Assembly: GCA_934254835.1 (NCBI GenBank)
Contig: CAKQMI010000033.1
Location: 1 to 18,669, forward strand
DNA from: an uncultured Clostridia bacterium
GTDB taxonomy: Bacteria > Bacillota > Clostridia > Christensenellales > CAG-917
Reading direction: 5' to 3'
Length of the DNA: 18,669 nt
Shown: one piece after another, positions 7,352 to 13,833 of the stretch
How the letters are laid out: each line of letters starts with the position of its first letter
Numbering within the stretch: the stretch's first letter is position 1
The notes under the pieces: model-generated
Seen by the model: the letters and a program-made list of their open reading frames with translations, nothing else
What the model was told of the DNA's origin: nothing
Databases searched by the model: none
Position numbers and translations under genes: made by a program

Positions 7352-7382
7352 AAGCGCGCAAATTATGATGATTTGCGCGCTT
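7352..7382. terminator. terminator of the DUF975 gene (possibly bidirectional)
   Basis: A perfect 12-bp stem, AAGCGCGCAAAT / ATTTGCGCGCTT, with a 7-nt loop, lies 20 bp past the stop of the minus-strand gene and is followed by T-rich sequence on both strands. Confidence 0.8.
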
Positions 7383-7402
7383 ATTTTGCTAAAAACTATG
7401 CA

Positions 7403-8191
7403 TTAAAGAGTGGGGTTGTCGTCGATTGTAAATTCCTCGCCACTGTCGCCGAAAGCGGTGCGAGCGGGATCGCTTCCGTTATAAAAACTCCTGCGAACTT
7501 CGTCGTAAAACATCGTCTTGGAAGTCATGACGTAGGGCGTCAACCAAACGTACAAAATGCCGAACGTGAAAGCACCCACGATAAACCAGCCGATGAAACT
7601 CAAATACATCAATACGAGTTTTCCTTTGTAGCCTTTGAGCATTTCATCGCTTTTTTTGAGGGTTTGCCACACCGACAAATCGGGCTCGTCGCGCATGATA
7701 AACGGATAAAACGAATAGCCTATTGCTTTGATTATTCCGGGCACGATAAGCAGGATTGCCCACAGCGCGCAAAGAATATAACAAAGCACGGTTGTGCCGA
7801 CCTGTTTGAAGTAGGTTTTTGCCGAGGAAAAACCGCCAAAAAGCACCTTCCATTTATTGACGTTTTCACCGCGCGTCCAAGCGAGCACGTTTTGCGCCAC
7901 TCCGATATTCAAAGGAATAAGGATAATGGTGATGAGTGCGCTGATGGCATAGTACCAGCCGATTGCTCCGAAATTTATTTCTTTGGGAATTGCGTCGGGA
8001 TTGCCCGTAATATAGCCCTGAAGCGCATTGAGTTTTCCGCCGAACAAAATCTGCGGGATATAATTCAAAACTGTCTCGATAAGCGCGACGACAATCAGCA
8101 ACGACCAAAACAGCCACAGTCTGCCACGAATGAACTGTCTGGCGTTTAGTTTTATTGTTTTGTTGTCAAGAGGTGTATAAAAATTTTCCAT
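7403..8191 (-). CDS. DUF975-family integral membrane protein
   Basis: A 262-residue membrane protein of the DUF975 type common in Firmicutes. The N-terminus (residues ~13-40) has the family's charged stretch leading into the first span, IKLNARQFIRGRLWLFW. Further spans lie at about 68-95, 130-165 (with the family-like IVPGIIKAIGYSFYPFIM) and 190-225, then a soluble tail. Biochemical role is unknown for the family. I start it at 8191 because TATAAT and a -35 lie immediately upstream and the protein begins like relatives. The frame can be extended to 8251, but that would place the start upstream of the promoter. With the promoter at 8198-8226 the mRNA would begin at or next to the A of the ATG, a leaderless transcript. 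It is monocistronic and divergent from the hydrogenase-associated operon. Confidence 0.85.
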   Translation of the reverse strand: MENFYTPLDNKTIKLNARQFIRGRLWLFWSLLIVVALIETVLNYIPQILFGGKLNALQGYITGNPDAIPKEINFGAIGWYYAISALITIILIPLNIGVAQNVLAWTRGENVNKWKVLFGGFSSAKTYFKQVGTTVLCYILCALWAILLIVPGIIKAIGYSFYPFIMRDEPDLSVWQTLKKSDEMLKGYKGKLVLMYLSFIGWFIVGAFTFGILYVWLTPYVMTSKTMFYDEVRRSFYNGSDPARTAFGDSGEEFTIDDNPTL

Positions 8192-8197
8192 ATCCGT

Positions 8198-8226
8198 ATT
8201 ATAGCAAAATTTGCAACCATATTCAA
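8198..8226 (-). promoter_or_regulatory. promoter of the DUF975 gene, predicted leaderless
   Basis: On the minus strand TTGAAT (8226-8221), a 17-bp spacer and TATAAT (8203-8198). The seventh base after the -10 is the A of the ATG at 8191, and there is no Shine-Dalgarno sequence in between. Confidence 0.65.
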
Positions 8227-8257
8227 GAGTTTGACAAAAAGAGTTTGGCAAAAAATC

Positions 8258-8286
8258 TTGTAATACAAATTATGTTGTGCTACAAT
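8258..8286 (+). promoter_or_regulatory. promoter of the sensory-hydrogenase operon
   Basis: TTGTAA (8258-8263), a 17-bp spacer and TACAAT (8281-8286), followed by a leader of about 35 nt. TTGTA-A-TACAA (8258-8268) is a small palindrome over the -35. No full Rex-like site is seen here, unlike the second hydrogenase promoter. Confidence 0.55.
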
Positions 8287-8328
8287 ATATTTATTCCTTA
8301 GGGATAAATGACATTTTTGGAGACAGCA

Positions 8329-8682
8329 ATGAAAATTAGCGAACTTATTAAAATTGTGAACGCCACCGTATATGCGTCGGACGATTTGGTTGACGGCGAG
8401 ATTATGGGCGCGTTTGCCTCGGATATGATGAGTGACGTCTTGGCTTTTGCCAAAGATCAGGACGTGCTTGTTTCGGGGCTGTGCAATCCGCAGACCATAC
8501 GCACTGCGGTTATGCTGGATATGAAGTGCATATTACTTGTCCGTGGCAAGATTCCAACCCCCGACATGATTACGCTTGCCCGCGCCAACGACATCGTTTT
8601 GTTGTCAACCATGTACAAAATGTACTCCACCTGCGGTATGTTGTACGAAAAAGGACTGGGCACGGGGGAATTCAAGGAGTAA
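8329..8682 (+). CDS. DRTGG-domain protein (first copy)
   Basis: A 117-residue, single-domain protein of the DRTGG fold. The family pattern is clear in GAFASDMMSDVLAFAKDQDV (residues ~26-45) and the following GLCNPQTIRTAVMLDMKCIL. DRTGG domains also occur in phosphotransacetylase-linked and regulatory proteins and may bind a nucleotide or other ligand; no enzyme activity is known for stand-alone forms. The start at 8329 is preferred over the in-frame ATG at 8308 because TTGGAGAC sits six bases upstream. The protein is first in a six-gene operon with the sensory hydrogenase, and the next ORF begins one base after its stop. A homologous but shorter DRTGG protein is encoded at 10391-10711, so two different DRTGG partners flank the ATPase-hydrogenase pair. 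Confidence 0.85.
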   Translation: MKISELIKIVNATVYASDDLVDGEIMGAFASDMMSDVLAFAKDQDVLVSGLCNPQTIRTAVMLDMKCILLVRGKIPTPDMITLARANDIVLLSTMYKMYSTCGMLYEKGLGTGEFKE

Positions 8683-8683
8683 T

Positions 8684-9106
8684 ATGAATTGTATCCACGT
8701 TGAGTTTGAGGTGCCCGGCAACAACTTTTTGTCGGCGGGTAGCGCAAGCGACTCGGTGAAAAGCACTCTGAAAAAACTTGGTGTGCCGTCGGCTGCGATA
8801 CGTCGTGTGGCAATCGCCATGTACGAGGCGGAAATAAATATGGTTATTCACGCCGGAGGGGGGAAGTGTTACGCCGATATCTATGACGACCACATCAGAA
8901 TCGTTATGAAAGACGAGGGCAACGGCATCGCCGACTTGGACCTCGCAATGCAAGAGGGATACTCCACGGCGTCTGACGACGTCCGAAACCTGGGCTTCGG
9001 CGCGGGCATGGGGCTTCCGAACATAAAAAACTATTCCGACAAGTTGAAAATCGACACCGCCGTCGGAGTTGGAACTACGCTGACCATCGACATTAACTTC
9101 GACTGA
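8684..9106 (+). CDS. RsbT/RsbW-like GHKL ATPase (anti-sigma-factor kinase type)
   Basis: A 140-residue protein built of one GHKL ATP-binding domain. The N-box is AMYEAEINMVIHA, the G1 box is DEGNGIADLDLAM and the G2 box is GFGAGMGLPNIKN, with the closing strand GTTLTIDINFD. This is the size and layout of serine kinases such as RsbT and RsbW and not of sensor histidine kinases, since it lacks a phospho-acceptor helix. In those systems the kinase phosphorylates an STAS-domain antagonist or holds a sigma factor; neither is encoded here. The start at 8684 follows AAGGAGT, nine bases away, and is one base past the preceding stop; the longer open frame upstream overlaps the DRTGG gene and is discarded. 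It probably acts with the adjacent hydrogenase homologue. Confidence 0.9.
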   Translation: MNCIHVEFEVPGNNFLSAGSASDSVKSTLKKLGVPSAAIRRVAIAMYEAEINMVIHAGGGKCYADIYDDHIRIVMKDEGNGIADLDLAMQEGYSTASDDVRNLGFGAGMGLPNIKNYSDKLKIDTAVGVGTTLTIDINFD

Positions 9107-9135
9107 TTTGCGTATTGTGGAATATTGAGGGAAAA

Positions 9136-10383
9136 ATGAGTGAAGAAACCAAATCAATGCTGAATACCGTTATGCTGGATCCCGAGAAGTGCAAGGGGTG
9201 CATAACTTGTATGAAAAGATGCCCGACAGAGGCAATCCGCGTTAGAAACGGCAAGGCAAAAGTCTTGTACGAAAGGTGCGTTGCGTGCGGAGAGTGCGTC
9301 AGACTTTGTCCGCATCAGGCAAAACTTGCAAGCTTTGACAGTTTTGAAATTATCAACGATTATAAGTACAAAATCGCCGTGGTTGCGCCCGCTTTGTACG
9401 GGCAATTCAACAACCTGGACGATATAAATATCATTTTGAACGGCTTGTTGGAAATAGGCTTTGACGACGTGTTCGAGGTAAGTCGCGCGGCGGAACAGGT
9501 CACGTTGGCAACAAAAAAATATATGCAGGTCAACAAATACCAACAACGTCCCATTATCTCGACGGCGTGTCCTGCCGTGCTGGAACTTATTCTTGTCAGG
9601 TTCCACTCGCTCCAAGACAGGCTTTTGCCGTTGAAAGCCCCCGTCGACATCGCGCTGAGCCTCGCAAGGGAAAGAGCCATCGCAAAGGGCATTAAAAAGG
9701 AAGATGTCGGGGTGTTTTTCATCTCGCCGTGTCCTGCAAAAGTCTTTGCGCTGAAAACGGGCATGGGCACCGAAAAACCCCAAGCCGACGGCGTACTTGC
9801 CATTTCCGAAGTATATAAACGCCTGTTGCCCGCTATGAAGAATTTGAAGGAAATCAAACCTTTGGCAACGACGGGAAGTTTGGGGCTTTCCTGGGCGTCG
9901 AGCGGTGGCGAGGCGGCGGGTGCATGCGACGTCAAATTTTTGGCGGCGGACGGCATCGAAAACGTCATCAACGTGTTGAAGGAACTCGAAGACGACAAAC
10001 TGCAATACCTGGACTTTGTGGAACTTAACGCCTGCAACGGCGGTTGTGTCGGCGGTGTTTTGAACGTCGAAAACCCCTTTGTCGCAAAAGCGAGAATCAG
10101 GGCACTCAGAAAAAAGCTGAAGCCCACCGCAACCGATCGTATCGCAGAGGGCAAAGATCCGTCGTTCTATCTGTGGGACAAAATGCCCGAGGTCAAAGAC
10201 GTGTTCCGTCTGGACGAAAACAGGCGTGTCGCCATGCAAAAACTTGCCGTCATCGAAAAGGTTTTGTCCACCCTTCCGGGGTTGGACTGCGGTGGTTGCG
10301 GTGCGCCCAGTTGCAGGGCGTTTGCCGAGGACGTCGCGGCGGGCGAAGTCAGTATCGAAGACTGCGTAAGAGTCGAAAAGTGA
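9136..10383 (+). CDS. [FeFe]-hydrogenase homologue of the putative sensory type
   Basis: A 415-residue protein. An N-terminal ferredoxin domain binds two [4Fe-4S] clusters (Cys19/22/25/29 and Cys48/51/54/58). The hydrogenase domain (~80-340) retains four H-cluster Cys: Cys145 (STACPAV), Cys199 (SPCPAK), Cys300 and Cys304 (ELNACNGGC). The canonical proton-relay Cys is Ala144, the Glu of PCxxKxxE is Ala205, and the GGGQP tail of the third motif is lost. The C-terminal domain has CGGCGAPSC plus a later Cys (385, 388, 393, 410), a third [4Fe-4S] site instead of the PAS domain described for HydS. These losses suggest slow catalysis or a sensing role. I start at the ATG at 9136, with GAGGG just upstream; a TTG at 9115 is in frame but less likely. 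It is coupled with the ATPase gene. Confidence 0.9.
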   Translation: MSEETKSMLNTVMLDPEKCKGCITCMKRCPTEAIRVRNGKAKVLYERCVACGECVRLCPHQAKLASFDSFEIINDYKYKIAVVAPALYGQFNNLDDINIILNGLLEIGFDDVFEVSRAAEQVTLATKKYMQVNKYQQRPIISTACPAVLELILVRFHSLQDRLLPLKAPVDIALSLARERAIAKGIKKEDVGVFFISPCPAKVFALKTGMGTEKPQADGVLAISEVYKRLLPAMKNLKEIKPLATTGSLGLSWASSGGEAAGACDVKFLAADGIENVINVLKELEDDKLQYLDFVELNACNGGCVGGVLNVENPFVAKARIRALRKKLKPTATDRIAEGKDPSFYLWDKMPEVKDVFRLDENRRVAMQKLAVIEKVLSTLPGLDCGGCGAPSCRAFAEDVAAGEVSIEDCVRVEK

Positions 10384-10390
10384 GGTTTAT

Positions 10391-10711
10391 ATGAAACTTT
10401 CGGAACTTAAAACAAGACTTTGTGCAAAAGAATTATTTATGCCCGATCCCGAAAAAGAGGTGGAAGAAGGCTATTGCGGTGACTTTTTGAGTTTCGTTAT
10501 GCAACGCGCGCCCGAGGGTAGCGTATGGTTTACAGTCATGACGAATATCAACGTTGCGGCGGTCGCGTCGCTTACGGGCGTGTCTGCAATCGTCGTGTGC
10601 GAGGGCAGTAAAAGCGACGCCCAACTTGTTGAACGAATCAAAAACACCGACGTTGCTTTGTTGGAAACAGACCTCGATATTTTCGGCGCGGTAAAGGCGT
10701 TTTTGAAGTAA
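10391..10711 (+). CDS. DRTGG-like protein (second copy)
   Basis: A 106-residue soluble protein that resembles the DRTGG proteins found beside hydrogenase genes. It has GYCGDFLSFVMQRAPEGSVW (residues ~28-47), where the first copy has GAFASDMMSDVLAF, then VMTNINVAAVASLTGVSAIV, a hydrophobic strand, and a C-terminal AVKAFLK helix. Identity to the first copy is low, so they are old paralogues and not a recent duplication. The start at 10391 has GAGG six bases upstream, seven bases after the hydrogenase stop. Function is unknown; the constant company of ATPase, hydrogenase and PHP genes suggests a part in one signalling or assembly device. Confidence 0.8.
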   Translation: MKLSELKTRLCAKELFMPDPEKEVEEGYCGDFLSFVMQRAPEGSVWFTVMTNINVAAVASLTGVSAIVVCEGSKSDAQLVERIKNTDVALLETDLDIFGAVKAFLK

Positions 10712-10714
10712 TAA

Positions 10715-11410
10715 ATGGAACGCGTCCTGTACGATTTGCATATACACAGCGCGCTGTCGCCTTGTGCGGACAACGATATGACGCCGATAAATATCGGTGC
10801 GATGGCGTCCGCCAACGGGTTGCAGTTTATCGCCGTTGCCGACCACAACGCAATATCCAACGTCGAGGCGACTATGGAAGTGGGCGAGGCTTTGGACATT
10901 ATCGTCGTGCCCGCCGTCGAGTTGCAAACCGCAGAGGACGTGCATATTCTTTGCCTGTTCGAAACTTTCGAAAATCTGAAAGGGTTTTTTGACGAAATTA
11001 GTTTCAAGGACATCAAAAACAAGCCTGATATTTTCGGACAGCAACTTATCGTCACAAGCGACGATGAGGTCGTCGGGTGCGAGGAAAGACTGCTTCTTGC
11101 CGGCGCAAACATTACAGAACCCGAGGTCAAGCCACTTGTCGAAAAGTACGGCGGGGTGGCGGTGCCTGCGCACGTCAACCGCGATTCAAACGGAATAGTT
11201 GCAGTATTGGGCGGTGTGCCCGATTACTATACCGCGGTGGAATTGTCTGCCGATTGCGACGAAGAAACGGCAAAACAATACGCAGAAAAATTCAGGCTTA
11301 TTTTTGACAGCGATAGCCACGTAGTGTCGGAAATCGGCAAGACGCAACGGTTGTTGAGTATTAAAGAAATCAGCATAAAAGGGATTTTATCATATCTAAA
11401 AGGTGAATAA
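10715..11410 (+). CDS. PHP-domain metal-dependent phosphoesterase
   Basis: A 231-residue PHP hydrolase. All metal-binding motifs expected for the fold can be seen: DLHIHSALSPC (residues ~7-17), VADHN (~41-45), the Glu of PAVELQ (~67), HILCLF, PAHVNRD (~149-155) and DSDSHVVSEIG near the C-terminus. Relatives include the TrpH/YciV 3'-5' exonuclease-phosphatases that act on nucleoside 3',5'-bisphosphates or short oligonucleotides. The length is close to a minimal PHP protein, with no extra domain. It lies three bases after the DRTGG stop with no strong ribosome site, so translation is probably coupled. In this operon it may act on a phosphorylated nucleotide related to NAD metabolism or signalling, which is inference. 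Confidence 0.88.
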   Translation: MERVLYDLHIHSALSPCADNDMTPINIGAMASANGLQFIAVADHNAISNVEATMEVGEALDIIVVPAVELQTAEDVHILCLFETFENLKGFFDEISFKDIKNKPDIFGQQLIVTSDDEVVGCEERLLLAGANITEPEVKPLVEKYGGVAVPAHVNRDSNGIVAVLGGVPDYYTAVELSADCDEETAKQYAEKFRLIFDSDSHVVSEIGKTQRLLSIKEISIKGILSYLKGE

Positions 11411-11413
11411 AGT

Positions 11414-12148
11414 ATGTTAAATTGCAAAAAAGAAGTTGAAGCCCGCGTTGAATGGATAAAAAATCTTTTGCGCACCACGGGCGTCAAAGGTATCGTTTAC
11501 GGCAACTCCGGCGGGAAAGATTGCACCCTTGTGGGCATACTCTCCAAGATGGCGACGGACAACGTCACGGGGATAATTATGCCGTGCGAAAGTAGCAGAA
11601 ACTTCGGCATTGACCGCGAGCACGCGATACTCGCCGGCGAAAAATACGATATACCCCAAATCGAAATCGACCTGACGAGCGTAAAGCAGGCGTTCAGAAA
11701 CGTGCTTCGTGACGAAATCGGCAAATGCGATATGGCGTACGCCAACATCAATCCGCGCCTTCGCATGACGACGCTTTACGCCTACGCTTACAAAAACAAT
11801 TTGCTTGTCGCAGGCACGGGAAACCGCAGTGAGGCGATGATGGGATACTTCACGAAATGGGGCGACGGCGCATACGATTTCAACCCGATATCCGACCTTA
11901 CCGTCAGGGAAATTTACGAAATGCTTCGTTACCTTGACGCGCCAAAAGAGATTATCGAAAAAGCACCGTCGGCGGGACTGTACGAGGGACAAACCGACGA
12001 GCAGGAAATGGGCATAAAATACGCCGACATCGACGATTATCTTTTGGAAGGGAAGGGCGACGAAAAAACCGTTGAAATCATAAAAAGACGGATTAACAAC
12101 ACCGCCCACAAAAGAAGCCCGTCTTACGTTTTCAGAAAGCCCGAATAA
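11414..12148 (+). CDS. nadE: NAD+ synthetase, ammonia-dependent type
   Basis: A 244-residue N-type ATP pyrophosphatase that amidates deamido-NAD to NAD+. The P-loop reads GNSGGKDCT (residues ~30-38), a variant of the usual SGGxDS. Other family marks are PCESS (~62-66), GTGNRSEAMMGYFTKWGDGA (~136-155, very typical of NadE), the deamido-NAD pocket segment FNPISDLTVREIY, and APSAGLYEGQTDEQEMG. There is no N-terminal glutaminase domain, so free ammonia is the nitrogen source. It is the last gene of the sensory-hydrogenase operon, three bases behind the PHP gene, with AGGTG before the ATG, and is followed by a terminator. Its position directly before the NAD(H)-dependent hydrogenase operon suggests cofactor supply is co-regulated with hydrogenase function. 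Confidence 0.92.
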   Translation: MLNCKKEVEARVEWIKNLLRTTGVKGIVYGNSGGKDCTLVGILSKMATDNVTGIIMPCESSRNFGIDREHAILAGEKYDIPQIEIDLTSVKQAFRNVLRDEIGKCDMAYANINPRLRMTTLYAYAYKNNLLVAGTGNRSEAMMGYFTKWGDGAYDFNPISDLTVREIYEMLRYLDAPKEIIEKAPSAGLYEGQTDEQEMGIKYADIDDYLLEGKGDEKTVEIIKRRINNTAHKRSPSYVFRKPE

Positions 12149-12164
12149 GGAAAAATCAAAAACG

Positions 12165-12192
12165 CCCCGATGCCTTTCGGGGTTATTTTTTT
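12165..12192 (+). terminator. terminator of the first hydrogenase operon
   Basis: CCCCGA-TGCCTT-TCGGGG (12165-12182) followed by TTATTTTTTT. It separates nadE from hydC, so the structural hydrogenase genes depend largely on their own promoter. Confidence 0.8.
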
Positions 12193-12286
12193 GTAAAAAT
12201 TTACATTTAATAGTTAAATAGATAATAATATTATTTTAATGGTATATATTTTTTGATATATTGTTATGATAATATGTATATTTTGC
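12192..12286. other. AT-rich promoter-upstream region with palindromes
   Basis: It holds TGTAAA-AA-TTTACA (12192-12205) and AATAATATTATT, a perfect palindrome near 12223-12234. An 11-bp copy of AATAGTTAAAT (12209-12219) recurs at 12318-12328 inside the operator. It may be an upstream activating or regulator-binding stretch. No coding potential is seen. Confidence 0.4.
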
Positions 12287-12315
12287 TTTTCAAAATCACG
12301 ACGATGTGATATAAT
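12287..12315 (+). promoter_or_regulatory. hydC: promoter of the hydC-hydA operon
   Basis: TTTTCA (12287-12292), a 17-bp spacer and TATAAT (12310-12315). Transcription should start near 12322, leaving a leader of about 93 nt before the strong ribosome site TAGGAGGA and the ATG at 12415. Confidence 0.65.
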
Positions 12316-12319
12316 ACAA

Positions 12320-12337
12320 TAGTTAAATTTTTCACAA
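12320..12337. promoter_or_regulatory. Rex-type operator on the hyd operon start site
   Basis: TAGTTAA-ATTT-TTCACAA (12320-12337) matches the Rex consensus family (TTGTTAA or TTGTGAA, four bases, then TTAACAA or TTCACAA) at all but the second arm position. It begins five bases after the -10 and covers the expected transcription start, the normal place for repression. Rex represses when NADH/NAD+ is low and lets go when NADH is high. The regulator is not in the window. Confidence 0.65.
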
Positions 12338-12414
12338 ATTTTTGTTACGGACAGCTTTGATCGACACTATGGGGGAAAGTTTAATCACTTAAAAATCAGA
12401 TGTAGGAGGACAAA

Positions 12415-12912
12415 ATGGCAAAAATCAAACTTACGAAAGTTCCGTTTGCCGGCACGCCCGAACAGGACGCAAAACTCACCGAGAAACTCGAAGAACTGAA
12501 GGGTGTTCCCGGCGCACTTATGCCAGCGATGCAAACGGCTCAGGAAATCTACGGATATCTTCCCGTTGAAGTTCAAAAAAGAATTGCAGACGCGTTGGAC
12601 GTATCGCTTGAAAAGGTATTCGGCGTCGCGACGTTTTACTCGCAATTTTCTTTGAATCCGAAGGGACAATATCAAATTTCGGTATGTCTTGGCACTGCTT
12701 GCTACGTCAAGGGTAGTGGCGATCTGCTTGAAGCGATCGAGCGCGAACTTAACATCAAGCACGACGAATGCACTGCAGACGGAAGATTCTCTCTGCTTGA
12801 GACGAGATGTATCGGTTGTTGCGGACTTGCGCCCGTGCTTACCATCAACGAAGACGTTTATGGCAAACTCGTGCCCGCGGATATCCCCGGCATTATTGCA
12901 AAATACAAATAA
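12415..12912 (+). CDS. hydC: NADH-dependent bifurcating [FeFe]-hydrogenase subunit HydC (NuoE-like)
   Basis: A 165-residue subunit homologous to NuoE, the 24-kDa subunit of complex I. An N-terminal helical part (~15-75, with the family's GVATFYSQF at ~70-78) precedes a thioredoxin-like [2Fe-2S] domain. Ligands are Cys91 and Cys96 (CLGTACYVKG) and Cys132 and Cys136 (CIGCCGLAP); Cys135 is an extra one. The length is normal for the family. It supports the FMN subunit HydB in electron flow between NADH, ferredoxin and the H-cluster of HydA. It is cytoplasmic. It is first in the operon, with a strong TAGGAGGA ribosome site and the Rex-controlled promoter upstream. The neighbour order C-ATPase-ferredoxin-B-A is, as I recall, that of the Acetobacterium woodii hydrogenase operon. 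Confidence 0.94.
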   Translation: MAKIKLTKVPFAGTPEQDAKLTEKLEELKGVPGALMPAMQTAQEIYGYLPVEVQKRIADALDVSLEKVFGVATFYSQFSLNPKGQYQISVCLGTACYVKGSGDLLEAIERELNIKHDECTADGRFSLLETRCIGCCGLAPVLTINEDVYGKLVPADIPGIIAKYK

Positions 12913-12915
12913 GCT

Positions 12916-13461
12916 ATGAGGGAACTGTCGCTACATATTCTGGATATCGCGGAAAACTCGGTCAAAGCCGGCGCGACGCTTATCACGGTGTCGGTCACGG
13001 CGAAGGGCGGGTATCTCACGATTGAAATCGCCGACAACGGCAAGGGTATGAGCGAGGATTTTTTAAGGAGCGTCACCGATCCGTTCACGACGACGCGCAC
13101 CACGCGCAAAGTCGGTATGGGTATCCCCCTTTTCAAGATGGCGTCAGAAACCGCAAACGGCAGTTTTGACATAAAATCGCAACTCGGAAAGGGCACGGTA
13201 GTCACCGCAAGGTTCGAGCTTGACAACGTTGACCGCGCGCCTCTCGGCGATTTGGCGGAAACGGCATCGACGGAACTGTTCGACGGCACGCCCGACTTTG
13301 TATGGACGCTTACCGTGGACGACAGATCATTCACGTTTGACACGCGCGACCTTAAAAATCAACTGGACGGCATTTCCGTCGAAAATCCCGAAATAACTGT
13401 TTTTGTAAAAGAACTTTTAACCGAAAATTTTGAATCAGTCAGAGGAGGAATCAATTTATGA
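12916..13461 (+). CDS. GHKL ATPase resembling a histidine-kinase catalytic domain
   Basis: A 181-residue protein with a histidine-kinase-type ATP-binding domain in its first 110 residues: N-box LDIAENSVKAGA (~9-20), G1 DNGKGM (~41-46), F-box and lid DPFTTTRTTRKVGMGIPL (~54-71), and GKGTVVTARF. There is no dimerisation helix with a phospho-accepting His, no membrane span and no sensor domain. The last 70 residues (~110-181) form a separate part with no motif that I recognise. It differs from the RsbT-like ATPase of the upstream operon. The gene starts three bases after the hydC stop and its TGA overlaps the next ATG by four bases, so it is translated with the hydrogenase. Whether it is a kinase, an ATPase for assembly, or a sensor partner is open. 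Confidence 0.87.
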   Translation: MRELSLHILDIAENSVKAGATLITVSVTAKGGYLTIEIADNGKGMSEDFLRSVTDPFTTTRTTRKVGMGIPLFKMASETANGSFDIKSQLGKGTVVTARFELDNVDRAPLGDLAETASTELFDGTPDFVWTLTVDDRSFTFDTRDLKNQLDGISVENPEITVFVKELLTENFESVRGGINL

Positions 13462-13823
13462 AATCAATAGCCGACATCAAGGCAATCAGAGATAAGATGC
13501 AAGCCGACAAATCGACGCGCGAATCGTCGAAAGACGGCGACGTCAGAATCGTCGTCGGTATGGCAACTTGCGGTATCGCGGCGGGCGCACGTCCCGTTTT
13601 CAACGCTCTTATCGACGAAGTCGCAAAACGCAACCTTGAAAACGTAAAAGTTACGCGCGCGGGCTGTATCGGTATGTGCAAGCTCGAGCCTATCGTCGAA
13701 GTTTTCGCACCCGGCGAAGAAAAAGTAACGTACGTCAAAGTTGACGCGGACAAAGCAATCGAAATTATCGAAAAGCATATCGTTGGCGGTAACGTCGTCG
13801 AAGAATATCTTTTAAACGAATAG
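13458..13823 (+). CDS. thioredoxin-like ferredoxin-type protein with three cysteines (HydD-like)
   Basis: A 121-residue protein with the fold of the NuoE C-terminal [2Fe-2S] domain: VGMATCGIAAGARPVFNAL (residues ~33-51) and AGCIGMCKLEPIVEVF (~68-83). Only three cysteines are present, Cys38, Cys70 and Cys74; the fourth usual ligand, four or so residues after the first, is replaced in CGIAAGA. The protein may bind a cluster with a different fourth ligand, or none. It is 8 residues into the same fold that starts HydB, and probably works with it. AGGAGGA lies upstream; the ATG overlaps the preceding stop. I recall a comparable hydD gene in acetogen hydrogenase operons. Confidence 0.85.
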   Translation: MKSIADIKAIRDKMQADKSTRESSKDGDVRIVVGMATCGIAAGARPVFNALIDEVAKRNLENVKVTRAGCIGMCKLEPIVEVFAPGEEKVTYVKVDADKAIEIIEKHIVGGNVVEEYLLNE

Positions 13824-13833
13824 GAGGACAGAT

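Noticed and set aside
8258..8286. Rex operator at the promoter of the sensory operon
   Set aside because: TTGTAATACAA is palindromic but lacks the TTGTTAA/TTGTGAA arm and the four-base spacer of Rex sites.
9115..9135. TTG start for the hydrogenase homologue
   Set aside because: No ribosome site stands before it, while the ATG at 9136 has GAGGG at the right distance and matches the usual start of a ferredoxin domain.
12369..12392. Seven-codon open frame in the hydC leader, a possible leader peptide
   Set aside because: No ribosome site and no terminator-antiterminator pair around it; likely chance.
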